Shown here: positions 24,619-35,000 of the stretch, piece after piece
Layout: every line of letters starts with the position of its first letter
How positions within the stretch are numbered: the stretch's first letter is position 1
Source of the DNA: an uncultured Chlorobiaceae bacterium
GTDB lineage: Bacteria; Bacteroidota; Chlorobiia; Chlorobiales; Chlorobiaceae
Assembly (NCBI GenBank): GCA_903822595.1
Contig: CAIJPS010000049.1
Location: forward strand, 1 to 59,540
Length of the DNA: 59,540 nucleotides
Direction of reading: 5' to 3'
Translations under genes and position numbers: made by a program
The notes under the pieces: generated by a model
Told to the model about the DNA's origin: nothing
Databases searched by the model: none
The model's input: the letters and a program-made list of their open reading frames with translations, nothing else

Positions 24619-26736
24619 ATGGCTGTAATGTCCAGCTTGCGGGATAAGACTCATATTATACTTTACACTCTTTTGGCCGCGTTTCTTGCGCTTATTGTCT
24701 TTGAATGGGGGATGAATTTTACCGGATTCAGCGGCAAGAAAGCAAATCAGGCAGGTACGGTCAACGGAACGGTTATCTCTTCCAGCCAGTACGATGAGGC
24801 TTGCAAGGCGGTGTCCGAAGATTTTCGAAGAAGGAACCCGGGAGCTGAAGTGACGCCGGAAGACGAACTCAAGATTCAGAATCAGGCATGGTCTACCCTG
24901 GTTCAACAGACCTTGCTCGATCAGCAGTTTGAGAAATTCGGCATCACTGTCCAGGATCAGGAGGTTATGGAGGCGCTGAATAGTTCGACTCCGCCGAGAG
25001 TGATTCAGCAATATTTCACGAATCCGACTACAGGAGTACTTGATCGCGCCAAACTGGAGAGTCTTCGTCGAGACCCTCGCGAAAAGGAGGTATGGCTGCG
25101 GCTTGAAAAGTATATTCGTCTCGAGCTTAAGGAGAACAAACTGCTCAGGGCTTTGCTTACCCTTAATCATGTGACCGACAGGGATCTTGGTGATCTTGTC
25201 ACAAGGGCGTTTACCCGTTTTTCAGCCTCTTTTATTCCGGCGTCCTTAAATTTTGCTGGCACGGACAGCAGTTTCCCGGTAAAGGAAGAGGAGATCAAAA
25301 AATATTATGATGAGCATAAAGAGCTTTTGAAACAGCTTCCTTCGAGGCAAGCGGATTTTGTCTTCTTTCCTCTGGTTTCATCATCAAAAGACAGTCTTGC
25401 TGCCCGCACCGAACTTGAAACCATCCGCGCAGAGTTTTCCACTACGGTCAATGACAGTGACTTTGTTAAAGTACAGAGTGATCGTCCGACAGCTATCAAC
25501 AAAGCCTACACCCGTGCTGATTTTTCTCCGGCTGCCGGAGTTGCTTTTTTCACTCCGTCAAATCTCAAGCAGGGAACGATGGTCGGGCCGATAGCTGATC
25601 AGGGGGAATACCGGCTGATCAAGATCAAGCAGGTGAGTGTATCCGCCCAGCCCGTTGCGAGGGCCTCACATATTCTTTTGCGCTTCAATCCTGCAAGCCC
25701 CGAAGATGTGCAGAGAGTTCGTGAGCTGTCAATAGTTGTTTTTAAGCAACTTCAGGCTGGTATTCCTTTTGATGTGCTTGCAAAAAAATATTCTGCTGAT
25801 CGCGGCAGCGCTGTCAATGGAGGCGATATTGGATGGTTCAGCAAGGAGCGTATGATTCCTGCATTTTCTGCAGCAGTTTTCAATACCAGTGCCGGTTCGA
25901 TTGTCGGGCCGATTCAGACCCAGTTTGGTTTGCATATTATCAAGGTGACCGGTTTTGATAATACTGCTGCCGTATGTTCCGAGGTTGTTCGCAATATCAA
26001 GCCATCGACGGAAACGGTGGATAGTGAACGGCGTCTTGCTACGGCATTTCAGATCAATGCCAAAGAGAAAGGGTTCGAAAAAAGTGCGGCCAGTCAAAAG
26101 CTGACTGTGGGCAAGACTGGCGAATTCGGCAAGCATATGGCCATCGCTCCGATTGGTTACAGCGACAAGTTTTCAGCGTTTGCATTCAAGGCAGGGGAGG
26201 GCGACATTTCGGATGTTCTTGAGAACGAAAGAGGATTTTATGTGATGCGTCTGACTCGCAAGAATGATACCGGATATCGTTTGCTTGACCAGGAACTGAA
26301 AGCGCAGATTACGACCGAGCTCGTACGGGAGAAAAAAGGTGCCTTTTTGGAGAAAAAACTTGCATCAATGGCAAAAGGAACCGGTGTAACACTTGAAAAA
26401 ATTGCGTCATCCCATCCCGGTCTCAAGGTTGTGGTAGCCGACAGTATCCGGTGGAACGATGGCTTCATTCCCGGTTATGGTATTGACCAGCCCCTTGTGG
26501 AAGCCATATCGGGCCTTGCCCCCGCCAGAATCTCCTCGCCTGTGAAAACAAACGATGGATACGCTCTGGTGCAGGTCAGCAGGAAAATCCTTCCTGCCGG
26601 GTTTAACCTGCAATCTGAAAAAGCAAAAGCTGCTCCGCAACTGCTTCGGGCCGCACAGCAGCAGCAACAACGCTTTATTGGTGAATATATTGATGCGGTA
26701 AGCAAGCGTTCGAATATTGTGGACTCTCGTCCTTGA
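24619..26736 (+). CDS. PpiD/SurA-like peptidyl-prolyl isomerase
   Basis: The 705-residue protein is anchored by one N-terminal membrane helix (IILYTLLAAFLALIVFEWGM), followed by a SurA_N-type chaperone domain (residues 45-260, GTVNGTVISSSQYDEA) and a clear PPIC parvulin domain at about 348-446 (ASHILLRFNP, NGGDIGWFSKERMIPAF, GPIQTQFGLHIIKV). A second, degenerate parvulin-like domain lies at about 510-640. It probably folds outer-membrane and periplasmic proteins while anchored in the inner membrane. AAGGATGA lies just upstream of the ATG. Confidence 0.88.
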   Translation: MAVMSSLRDKTHIILYTLLAAFLALIVFEWGMNFTGFSGKKANQAGTVNGTVISSSQYDEACKAVSEDFRRRNPGAEVTPEDELKIQNQAWSTLVQQTLLDQQFEKFGITVQDQEVMEALNSSTPPRVIQQYFTNPTTGVLDRAKLESLRRDPREKEVWLRLEKYIRLELKENKLLRALLTLNHVTDRDLGDLVTRAFTRFSASFIPASLNFAGTDSSFPVKEEEIKKYYDEHKELLKQLPSRQADFVFFPLVSSSKDSLAARTELETIRAEFSTTVNDSDFVKVQSDRPTAINKAYTRADFSPAAGVAFFTPSNLKQGTMVGPIADQGEYRLIKIKQVSVSAQPVARASHILLRFNPASPEDVQRVRELSIVVFKQLQAGIPFDVLAKKYSADRGSAVNGGDIGWFSKERMIPAFSAAVFNTSAGSIVGPIQTQFGLHIIKVTGFDNTAAVCSEVVRNIKPSTETVDSERRLATAFQINAKEKGFEKSAASQKLTVGKTGEFGKHMAIAPIGYSDKFSAFAFKAGEGDISDVLENERGFYVMRLTRKNDTGYRLLDQELKAQITTELVREKKGAFLEKKLASMAKGTGVTLEKIASSHPGLKVVVADSIRWNDGFIPGYGIDQPLVEAISGLAPARISSPVKTNDGYALVQVSRKILPAGFNLQSEKAKAAPQLLRAAQQQQQRFIGEYIDAVSKRSNIVDSRP

Positions 26737-26752
26737 CCCTTTCGGGTTCAAA

Positions 26753-28537
26753 TCAATGTGCTGCCTGGAAGCGTTCCAGGCATGCTTTGACTGCGGCTGA
26801 GGTTTCAAGTGAGATGCACTCCCGTGCGAGCGCTTCTGTTTCAGCGAGCGAGTAGCGCGATACCAGTGATTTGAGTTTCGGGATGTCCGAGACAACAACA
26901 CTGAATTTTCTGAGTCCACACCCTAAAAGAAACGGTAGTGCGAGGGGGTCGGAGCCCATATCGCCACAGATCATCGCCTTGCAGCGATTTTTATTGGCGG
27001 TGGTTATAACCCTGTACAGTTGGCGGATTATTGCCGGATGAAATTTTTCAAAGAGATCCTGCACAATAACGTTGTTGCGGTCTACAGCAAGCGTGTATTG
27101 CGTGAGGTCATTGGTGCCGATGCTGATGAAATCCACACACCTGGTGATCTCGTCAATGAGTTCGACCGCCGCCGGTACCTCTATCATAGCGCCGACTCCC
27201 GGTTTTTCAAACTGCGAATCATCCTCACCAGCCAGCTCCTCATAGTGCTTGTCGATCATTGCCCTTACCAGGCGGATCTCATCGAGCGAGATGATCATGG
27301 GAATCAGGACATCAACATTTCCATGGACATTGGCCCGTATCGTAGCCCTGAGCTGGGCATCAAGGATTTCCGGCAGATCAATCAAAATTCTGATACCTCG
27401 CCATCCAAGGTTTGGATTAGGCTCCTTGACCGGAGAGTAGATCAGCTTGTCACCCCCGATATCAAACAGGCGTATTTCGAGAGGCATCGGGGCAATTGCT
27501 TCAGCCATTTCCCGGTAGTAGAGGAACTGTTCGGACTCTTTTGGCACTTTTGTGCCTTCATTAAAAAGATTTTCGCTTCTGAACAATCCCACTCCTTCAG
27601 CGCCGGCAATGGTCAGGTCGTGCAACTCCTCCTTGAAATCGATATTGGCATAAAAGGTTATCCTGACTCCACATTGAGTCGTTGCCGGAAGCACGGCCAT
27701 CAAGGAGGTATCATCTTCATTTTTTTTCTCCTCCTCTTTTTTGCTCAAATAGTGAGCAACTCTCTTTTTTTCAGGGTTTGTTATTACCGTACCCGTTGTT
27801 CCGTCAATAATCATCTGCATGCCGGTCGATACCTTCTGCGAGATATTGCCAAGCCCGACAACGATCGGAATGTTGAGTGAGCGGCATATCAGGGCGATGT
27901 GCGAGGTCTTTCCTCCCGAATCGGTGACAAATCCTTTGACATTGCTGCGGCTTAACAAAATAATATCGGCCGATGAGAGGGTATCGGATGCAACAATCAC
28001 CCCTTCAGGGATCCATGAGTGCAGTTTTCTTATATGCAGATTTCTGATAATCCGGTTCTGGATATCGTGCAGATCATCAGCCCGCTCCTGGAAAATCAGG
28101 TCGTCTGAATTCCTGAACTTTTCAAGATACTTGTCAAACTCCTCCTCAATGACCAGATGCGCCGGTTTTCGTTCCGACTTTATTCTTCCGGCAATGGCAT
28201 CAATCAGCACCGGGTCGTGCAGTATCATGATCTGGGCCTCAAACAAATTGGAGTACCCCTTCCCGAGTTTTTTTATGGTGACCTGCTCGATTTTCTTTAG
28301 TTCATTTTCAGAACGGTGCAAGGCAGAAAGAAACCTTTCAATCTCTTCGCTGATGTTTTTGTCATTCAGCTCCCTGATTTCATGATCACACTTCTCCTTG
28401 ACGAAACTGTAGCACTCTCCGATGGTAATTCCCCTTGATGCACCTATTCCGGTATACGTTGCTTCAGTACCCTTGATCAAGGGTTCATCCTTTTTCTTTT
28501 CGCACCCGGAGTTTATTTGTGTGTTGTTTTCTGGCAT
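26753..28537 (-). CDS. ptsI: PTS Enzyme I (PEP-protein phosphotransferase)
   Basis: The 594-residue protein transfers phosphate from PEP to HPr. The phosphorylated histidine is H213 in GGKTSHIAL; the PEP-binding parts are GVGLFRSENLF, FDIGGDKLIYS, MIEVPAAVELIDEI, ISIGTNDLTQYTLAVDRNN and the active cysteine C524 in ICGDMGSDPLALP. It has about 25 extra charged residues at the N-terminus. No HPr or sugar permease gene is near, so the role may be regulatory. It is the last gene of the minus-strand run from the hldE-like gene, and lies 9 bases after dnaB. Confidence 0.92.
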   Translation of the reverse strand: MPENNTQINSGCEKKKDEPLIKGTEATYTGIGASRGITIGECYSFVKEKCDHEIRELNDKNISEEIERFLSALHRSENELKKIEQVTIKKLGKGYSNLFEAQIMILHDPVLIDAIAGRIKSERKPAHLVIEEEFDKYLEKFRNSDDLIFQERADDLHDIQNRIIRNLHIRKLHSWIPEGVIVASDTLSSADIILLSRSNVKGFVTDSGGKTSHIALICRSLNIPIVVGLGNISQKVSTGMQMIIDGTTGTVITNPEKKRVAHYLSKKEEEKKNEDDTSLMAVLPATTQCGVRITFYANIDFKEELHDLTIAGAEGVGLFRSENLFNEGTKVPKESEQFLYYREMAEAIAPMPLEIRLFDIGGDKLIYSPVKEPNPNLGWRGIRILIDLPEILDAQLRATIRANVHGNVDVLIPMIISLDEIRLVRAMIDKHYEELAGEDDSQFEKPGVGAMIEVPAAVELIDEITRCVDFISIGTNDLTQYTLAVDRNNVIVQDLFEKFHPAIIRQLYRVITTANKNRCKAMICGDMGSDPLALPFLLGCGLRKFSVVVSDIPKLKSLVSRYSLAETEALARECISLETSAAVKACLERFQAAH

Positions 28538-28546
28538 AATGGCGAC

Positions 28547-30070
28547 TTAAAAAGGTGCTTCGTCGTGAGTGATAAATTGGGTGACCTTTGATTTTCCCGC
28601 ATCCGGCAACGCGGGCACATAATGCTCCTGATCGTGAGAAGCTGTCGATCCCTCTCCGCTTGTAATATAGCTATTGGCCGTTGATTGGAATCGTCCGTAA
28701 TTTTTCAGGAACAACAACCGTATATCTCCGATCGGACCATTTCGCTGCTTGCCGATGACAATTTCAACAACATCTTTTGTTGAAGAGCCATCTTCGAAGG
28801 TCTGTTTTCCGTACATTTCCGGTCTCGAAAGGAACATCACCACATCGGCATCCTGTTCAATGGAGCCCGACTCCCTCAGATCGCTGAGCTGGGGTCTTCT
28901 GTCGCCCGATCGCTGTTCAACCGAGCGGTTGAGCTGGGCAAGGGCGATAACAGGAATATTCAGCTCCTTGGCCAGCGCCTTCAACGAGCGGGATATCTGC
29001 GCAATCTCCTGCTCCCTGTTTGTTCTTCCATCCCTGACCGGGGTCACCAACTGCAGGTAATCGACCACAACCATGCCGATATTATGCTCCTGCTTCATCC
29101 GGCGGGTTTTAGCGGCAAGTTCCATAATGGAGATGCCAGCGGTATCATCAATAAAGAGCTTAGCCTCATTGAGCTTGTCCATGCTGTTGATGATCCTGCC
29201 CATCATTTCAGGTGTTATCCGGCCAGTTCGCACAAGTTGCGACTCTACGTATGCTTCAGCGCACATAAGCCTGATGGCCAATTGTACCTCAGCCATTTCA
29301 AGACTGAAAAAAAGAACAGGAGTATCGAAATCCACGGCAGCATTACGGGCAACAGCAAGCGCCAATGCGGTTTTACCCGCGGAAGGTCTTGCCGCAATGA
29401 TGATCATGTCGGAAGGCTGAAAACCGGCGGTAAGCTGGTCAAGTTCGGAAAATCCCGATCCTACGCCGGTGACGGAAGATTGAGATGCCCTGAGGCTCTC
29501 AAGCATATGGATACCATTTTTGATCAGCTCCTTGATAAGCGATGCCTTCTTTTTGATACCAGCCTGGGAGATATTGAAAAACTGCTGGGAAGCATGTTCG
29601 ACAAGATCGAAAATGTCCATCGATGAGCTGTAAGCTGCACCTGAAATTTTGGCCGATATGGAGATCATCCTTCGGTAAAGATACTTCTCCTTCGCCAGAC
29701 GCGCATAATACTCAATATTGGCCGCGCTGATAACCTTGCCGGAAAGCTCAGCCAGGTAGTGCCGTCCGCCGACCGGCTCAAGCTCGTTCATTTTCAGCAA
29801 CTCTTCGCTGACCGTGATAATGTCGATTGCCTGCCGTTTATGGTAAAGCTGCATCATTGCCTTGAAAATGATCTGGTGCCGCCTTTCATAAAAGACCTCA
29901 TCGCCATTATCGCCGAAAATCTGGATAACCTGTTCAATAGGGTCATCTTCAAGCAGAATGCAGGCAAGAACCTCCTGCTCAATTTCAGTTGAGTAGGGAG
30001 GAACACGGCTCTCCTGGCTGAAATCGATATCCTTGTTAAAATCTATGGCGAGAGGGGCTTTCTTGATCAT
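28547..30070 (-). CDS. dnaB: replicative DNA helicase DnaB
   Basis: The 507-residue hexameric 5'-3' helicase has the N-terminal primase-interacting domain (PPYSTEIEQEVLACILLEDD), a linker, the RecA-like core with P-loop ARPSAGKTALALAVA near residue 230, FFSLEMAEVQLAIRLM, VVVDYLQLV and a C-terminal LSDLRESGSIEQDADVVMFL. No intein interrupts the core, unlike some relatives. It follows the udg gene after 3 bases. Confidence 0.94.
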   Translation of the reverse strand: MIKKAPLAIDFNKDIDFSQESRVPPYSTEIEQEVLACILLEDDPIEQVIQIFGDNGDEVFYERRHQIIFKAMMQLYHKRQAIDIITVSEELLKMNELEPVGGRHYLAELSGKVISAANIEYYARLAKEKYLYRRMISISAKISGAAYSSSMDIFDLVEHASQQFFNISQAGIKKKASLIKELIKNGIHMLESLRASQSSVTGVGSGFSELDQLTAGFQPSDMIIIAARPSAGKTALALAVARNAAVDFDTPVLFFSLEMAEVQLAIRLMCAEAYVESQLVRTGRITPEMMGRIINSMDKLNEAKLFIDDTAGISIMELAAKTRRMKQEHNIGMVVVDYLQLVTPVRDGRTNREQEIAQISRSLKALAKELNIPVIALAQLNRSVEQRSGDRRPQLSDLRESGSIEQDADVVMFLSRPEMYGKQTFEDGSSTKDVVEIVIGKQRNGPIGDIRLLFLKNYGRFQSTANSYITSGEGSTASHDQEHYVPALPDAGKSKVTQFITHDEAPF

Positions 30071-30073
30071 CGT

Positions 30074-30724
30074 TCAGTGCTCATGTTTTGATGCGTTTGT
30101 TTTACCGCAAATTTTTTCATAATGGCTCATCATCAGTTGAATATCCTCCCAGCATCCCCTTTTCCACTCAGGGTTACGCAGCAGCGCCGCTGGATGATAG
30201 GTAATAAAACAGTCAAACTCTTTCCAGTGTGTCACTTTTCCTCTCATGGAACCCAGCGAGAGCTTGTTTTCGAAAAGAGTGTTGGCGGCTACCTTGCCGA
30301 GAATCAAGATAACTTTCGGCTTGACAATCTGCAGTTGCTCCAAAAGAAATGGTATACAGCTTTCGATCTCATGAGCAAGCGGGTTGCGGTTTCCGGGAGG
30401 ACGGCATTTCAGAATATTGCATATATAAACCTCCTGGCGGGAAAATCCGGCAGCCTTGAGTATTTTATCAAGCAGTTGGCCTGAGCGTCCGACAAACGGC
30501 CTGCCTGAAGCATCCTCTTCTGCTCCCGGAGCCTCGCCGATCACGGCAAGAGCTGCAGAGGGGTTGCCCTCACCAAAAACAACAGTAATTCTTGTTTCAG
30601 CAAGCGTGCACTTCCGACACACCTTTGCTTTATCGCATAAGAGAGCCAGCTTATTTAATGATGAAGTGGTATTTTCCTCCGCAAGAGGAGTTGGCTCAGC
30701 TTCGCCGAATAAAAAACTTTGCAT
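30074..30724 (-). CDS. family 4 uracil-DNA glycosylase
   Basis: The 216-residue iron-sulfur enzyme removes uracil from DNA. Motif A reads GEAPGAEEDASGRPFVGRSG and motif B CFITYHPAALLRNPEWK. Four cysteines fit the 4Fe-4S site: C36 and C39, C107 and C123. The length is slightly above the thermophilic type because of an N-terminal extension of about 25 residues. It sits in the tight minus-strand run between coaBC and dnaB. Confidence 0.9.
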   Translation of the reverse strand: MQSFLFGEAEPTPLAEENTTSSLNKLALLCDKAKVCRKCTLAETRITVVFGEGNPSAALAVIGEAPGAEEDASGRPFVGRSGQLLDKILKAAGFSRQEVYICNILKCRPPGNRNPLAHEIESCIPFLLEQLQIVKPKVILILGKVAANTLFENKLSLGSMRGKVTHWKEFDCFITYHPAALLRNPEWKRGCWEDIQLMMSHYEKICGKTNASKHEH

Positions 30725-30741
30725 AAAACGATTCTGCGTTT

Positions 30742-31977
30742 TCAGGGGTTACTGCCGGTTTTCGGGCACAGCTCTTCAATAGCATCAAGGACTCTTTCGG
30801 CGGCATCATCTTTGCTCAGTTGCGGGAGTTCCACGGTTACGCCATCACTTCCTATCAGGGTAAGAATATTTGTATCGACATCAAAACCGGAAGTTTTACG
30901 GTCAAAAAAATTGAACACAATAAGATCCAGGTTTTTGTCGACCAGTTTTTTTCGGGCATTCTCCAGACCTGTCTGAGTTTCAAGAGCAAATCCAACGGCA
31001 AGCTGACCCTCGCTTTTTTGTCTGCCGAATCTGGCCAGAATATCAGGGTTTTTTACAAGGGTAAGCTCAATATGCTCATCATCCTTTTTCATTTTGCCGT
31101 CATACGGTGTGGCCGGGCGGTAGTCAGAGACTGCAGCAGCGCCGATAAAGAGGTCGCAACTTCTGAAAAACCCCTCAGCCGCGGCGTTCATTTCCGCAGT
31201 ACTTTCAACATCAAGACGATCCACACCTGGAGGTGAGGGAAGATGAACCGGTCCGGAAATAAGGGTGACAATTGCTCCACGCCTTGCTGCTGCCCGGGCG
31301 ATGGCAAAACCCATTTTCCCCGAAGAGTAGTTGGAGATGAAACGGACACCGTCAATTTTTTCACGTGTTGGCCCTGCGGTGACGACGACCGATTTCCCAT
31401 AAAGCAAAGAGCGTTTTTCGCCGCAGTGGAGAGCTTTTTCAAGAGCTGCAAGGATTGCCTCAGGTTCAGGCATACGGCCAACTCCGCATTGTCCCGAGGC
31501 AAGTACTCCGCTTTCAGGGTTGATGACCAGGCACCCCTGGGCGGAAAGTGTTGCTATATTTCGCTGCACAGAGGGCGACAGAAACATCTGGCCGTCCATG
31601 GCCGGAAAAATCAGTACCGGTTTTGCGGGACGCAGGGTAATAAAAACAGCGGCAAGCATGTCGTCACAAAGGCCTGCACTGAGCCTGGCCAGAGTATTTG
31701 CCGTAGCCGGTGCAATCACAAGGGCATCGGCCCACTCTCCAAGAGAGATATGGCGTGTAAAGTCCATTTCGTCGCTTCCCGTCGGGGGAAATATCTTGCG
31801 GTAGACCGGTTCTTCGGAAACGGTGGCAAGCGCAAGCTCACTGACAAAATGGGTACCTCCCTCCGTAAGCGCTACCCTCACACAGGCCCCTCTTTTTTTC
31901 AAAAGCCTGACCAGTTGCGGTATTTTATAGGCCGCAATGCCTCCACAAATACCGATGATAATGTTTTTTCCGTTCAA
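30742..31977 (-). CDS. coaBC: bifunctional phosphopantothenoylcysteine decarboxylase/synthetase
   Basis: The 411-residue enzyme (Dfp) makes 4'-phosphopantetheine from phosphopantothenate and cysteine in CoA synthesis. The N-terminal flavin half (residues 1-190) has GICGGIAAYKIPQLVR, active-site histidine in TRHISLGEWADALVIAP, PATANTLARLS and the substrate clamp SGVLASGQCGVGRMPEP. The C-terminal synthetase half has VVVTAGPTREKIDGVRFIS, NYSSGKMGFAIARAA, GAAAVSDYRP and VKNPDIL. It follows the tamB-like gene. Confidence 0.94.
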   Translation of the reverse strand: MNGKNIIIGICGGIAAYKIPQLVRLLKKRGACVRVALTEGGTHFVSELALATVSEEPVYRKIFPPTGSDEMDFTRHISLGEWADALVIAPATANTLARLSAGLCDDMLAAVFITLRPAKPVLIFPAMDGQMFLSPSVQRNIATLSAQGCLVINPESGVLASGQCGVGRMPEPEAILAALEKALHCGEKRSLLYGKSVVVTAGPTREKIDGVRFISNYSSGKMGFAIARAAARRGAIVTLISGPVHLPSPPGVDRLDVESTAEMNAAAEGFFRSCDLFIGAAAVSDYRPATPYDGKMKKDDEHIELTLVKNPDILARFGRQKSEGQLAVGFALETQTGLENARKKLVDKNLDLIVFNFFDRKTSGFDVDTNILTLIGSDGVTVELPQLSKDDAAERVLDAIEELCPKTGSNP

Positions 31978-32043
31978 GACGCTGTTCTCCCGGGGTTTGT
32001 TGCAGAATGGCTCCTCCCCGCAATTTACAAAAACCGAAAGGAT

Positions 32044-35000
32044 TTATCTCTTCTTGTCGGATGACGGAAGAAGGCGTTTCCAGAACTTGTCCCAGCTCTG
32101 GAAACGCTCTTTGTAAGAGAGGCTGACACCCCAGGTTTCAGCAGGCTTCTGCAGATTGGTGCTCGATGTTACACTCGCACCCTGTCCATAAGAGCGGGAT
32201 GCTTCAAGATAGACTTTCGGAGTGACCCGGTACTCGATCTTCTGTGCCGTACCGTAATAATCTGCTGTGGTTGACTCACTGGAGCCGGGAGAGCTTCCGG
32301 TACCGATAAAACGGACTTTTCCACCGGTACCCGGAACACTGAGTGCAAGATAAAGGTCAAGTCCCCTCAGAGCGCCACGTTTATCCATACCGACATTGAC
32401 ATTGAAACTTTCCAGTCCACCGAGATCCTGAATAACCCTTGAAATACGTGATGAAAGAATACCGGTACCAGCGGAAAGCCCGACGCTTGAAACAGCAAGG
32501 TTCCCGTTCTGTCCGTTGCTTCCCGGACGGACATACCACTGTTTGGAAAGCAGCAGCGAGATGACGTTCAGTTCTGCGTTCGGGTCGATCTGGCTCGACT
32601 GCCCGCCGATCATGTTCATTGACGCGTATGGCTGCGTCTGCTCATTGAGATAATAACCCATCGCGACCTGGGGCTCATTAAGTGTACCGGTAATTGCAAG
32701 CAGCAGTTTGACATTATCCCGTTCTCCGCTCTGCTGGTTTGACGTGCTGATATATTTGCTGCCGTACAGATTATTCATGACACCGCTCCTGATGTCAACA
32801 CTGTTCCAGCTTATTTTTCCTCCGTCCTGCAAGTCAAAGTTTGAGTTGGAAAATTTGTACTTCCCACCAACGACGTTGACCGATCCAAAAAGCTGATATT
32901 GCTGGTTGTTTTTGCTCACCATCAACGAGAGATTGTTGATGGATGATTCAAGTTGTTCGCCCCTCAGACGATCAAAAATCATGGTATACTTGAGCGGCTC
33001 AATACTGCTGAGTTGCAGGTTTTTTATCTGCAGGATATCAATCAGTGAGTGATAAAACTCCGCTGGTTTTGCCACGATTTTTTTGTTTTCACTATCCGGA
33101 GTGATTGGTGCAGGGTAACGTGGTATGAATTCAACAAATTTCTCAACACCGATATACTTGGTGCTCTCATTGGCTCCAAGCCGATAAAGAGAAAAATCAG
33201 CAGAATCAATCCTCAACTCTCCCTCGACAACCGGTTCGGAGAGCGTGCCATGAACAACAATATTGCGGCTTGTGGCGGTAATGTTTCCGAATGAGGTGTC
33301 ATCCTCTTTGTCCTTTTTGTTGTACAACAGAAGCCTGTTCAATCTGCCTGTGAGCTCAAGTCTTCTGGGTTTCAGTTGCTCAAGTTGCACAACTCCATTG
33401 ATGACTCCTTTTCCATTGTTGTTGTCGCTGACGGTTATCTCCCTCAGTTCGACAGCTTTCGGTGTGACATAGAGCTCGCCGTTCAAACGGTAGGATACCT
33501 GCGTGGGTTCGATCTTGATTGAGGTATTACGCAACTGAGTGGTCAGATAAATATCTGGTTTTGGAGTTCTGCCTTCGATTGTAAGTGTTGTAGGGATAAT
33601 ACCTTCAGCCGATTCAAAGAAAGGGAGCAGGTATTCAAGAAACTGGGCAGAAAGGTTATCAGAGCGGAGGGTTGCGCTGATCTTCTCCTGCTCCGGCATC
33701 CGCAGATGGAGAGGATAGTAGCTGATTGCAAGAGGAATAGTTCCGCTCCCATCGATGGTGTTCATCGAAGCCGTCGCATGTCCTGCATTTTTTTCAGGCT
33801 TCAGAGGGCTGCTGTGCAGCTCAAAACGAAGCTGGTTCCCGCTGTGAAGAGCATTGGCTTGCAGGTACCCTATCAGGATCTCCCCATAACGGATATCCGC
33901 GCCACTAACTTTGAGCGTGCTTGTTTTTGCATCAGGATTTCCACTCACCGTCAGAAAGCCATTGATCGTTCCGGCAAGCTTGTCGAGAGAGGGATCAAGG
34001 GCAAACCGCTTCAACTCGTTCAGTTCAAGATTGGACAAGGTGCATTGAAAAGTCCCCGGTTGGGCGTTGCTGAGCTCGCCATCAAATACCGCCTGCTGTA
34101 TACCCTTTGCGATGGTAAAACGATTGAACCTCGCAGCTCTTCTGCCCACAATGAGATGAGAGTTTTCCCTTGCCTGCCAGAGACCTGAGGGATCTTTCAT
34201 GGAGAGATGGTGAAAGAGGAGGTCATAGCCAACATCGCCCTTTGTTGCCGTAAATTTTGCCGACAGCTTCTGCAGAGGATCGGGTATGGCAAGGTCGATG
34301 GCCCCATCAAGAGATGCTGGCGTGTAGAGCGCCGAAAAAATTGTCTCGCCAGTTTTCTTTCCGGCAACGGTGACCGATGAAACCCGGCCAACTGCCGATG
34401 CTTTTGGAACGCCACTGCCGCTGCACACCATATCGGCCTTCATCGTGAGATTTTCAAGGAAAAAATCGTCACGGGAACGCAACTTCGAAAAGTTTATCAA
34501 GGTGCCGATTGAGCACTCTCCGTTATGGCAAACAGCACTTCCCTCAGCGCTTCCCTGCAAGGAAAGCCCCTGCACCGGAAAAAGCAGTACCAATGGTGAG
34601 ATATCTCTTGCCACGATGCGGTAATTGACCCTGAAGTCACTCCTGAGCACATCTGCCGCAGTGACAGGCTGCTGAGTCCCGGTATGCCAAATATTCTGTG
34701 TGGTTGCCTCCCGTGCAATCGCCGAAGCGGCAAGGTTCCCGATTGCGATCAACTCTTCAAACGTATAACTACCCTCAGCAAGAAAATCAAGAAAATCACT
34801 CTTGATACTTGCCCGCGAAGAGGCTGCGTCCTGAACAATCTCAAAGGCCACTTTTGAACGATCTTTCAGTTGAAAAGTGTTAATGGTCGAAGGGGAAAAC
34901 TGCAAAGCAGCAGCAATATTGACCATTTTTGTATCAAACCCGGAACCCTGCACGGCAAACCCTCCGTTCAGGTTAGTGGTAACCTCTTTCGAACCGAGGA

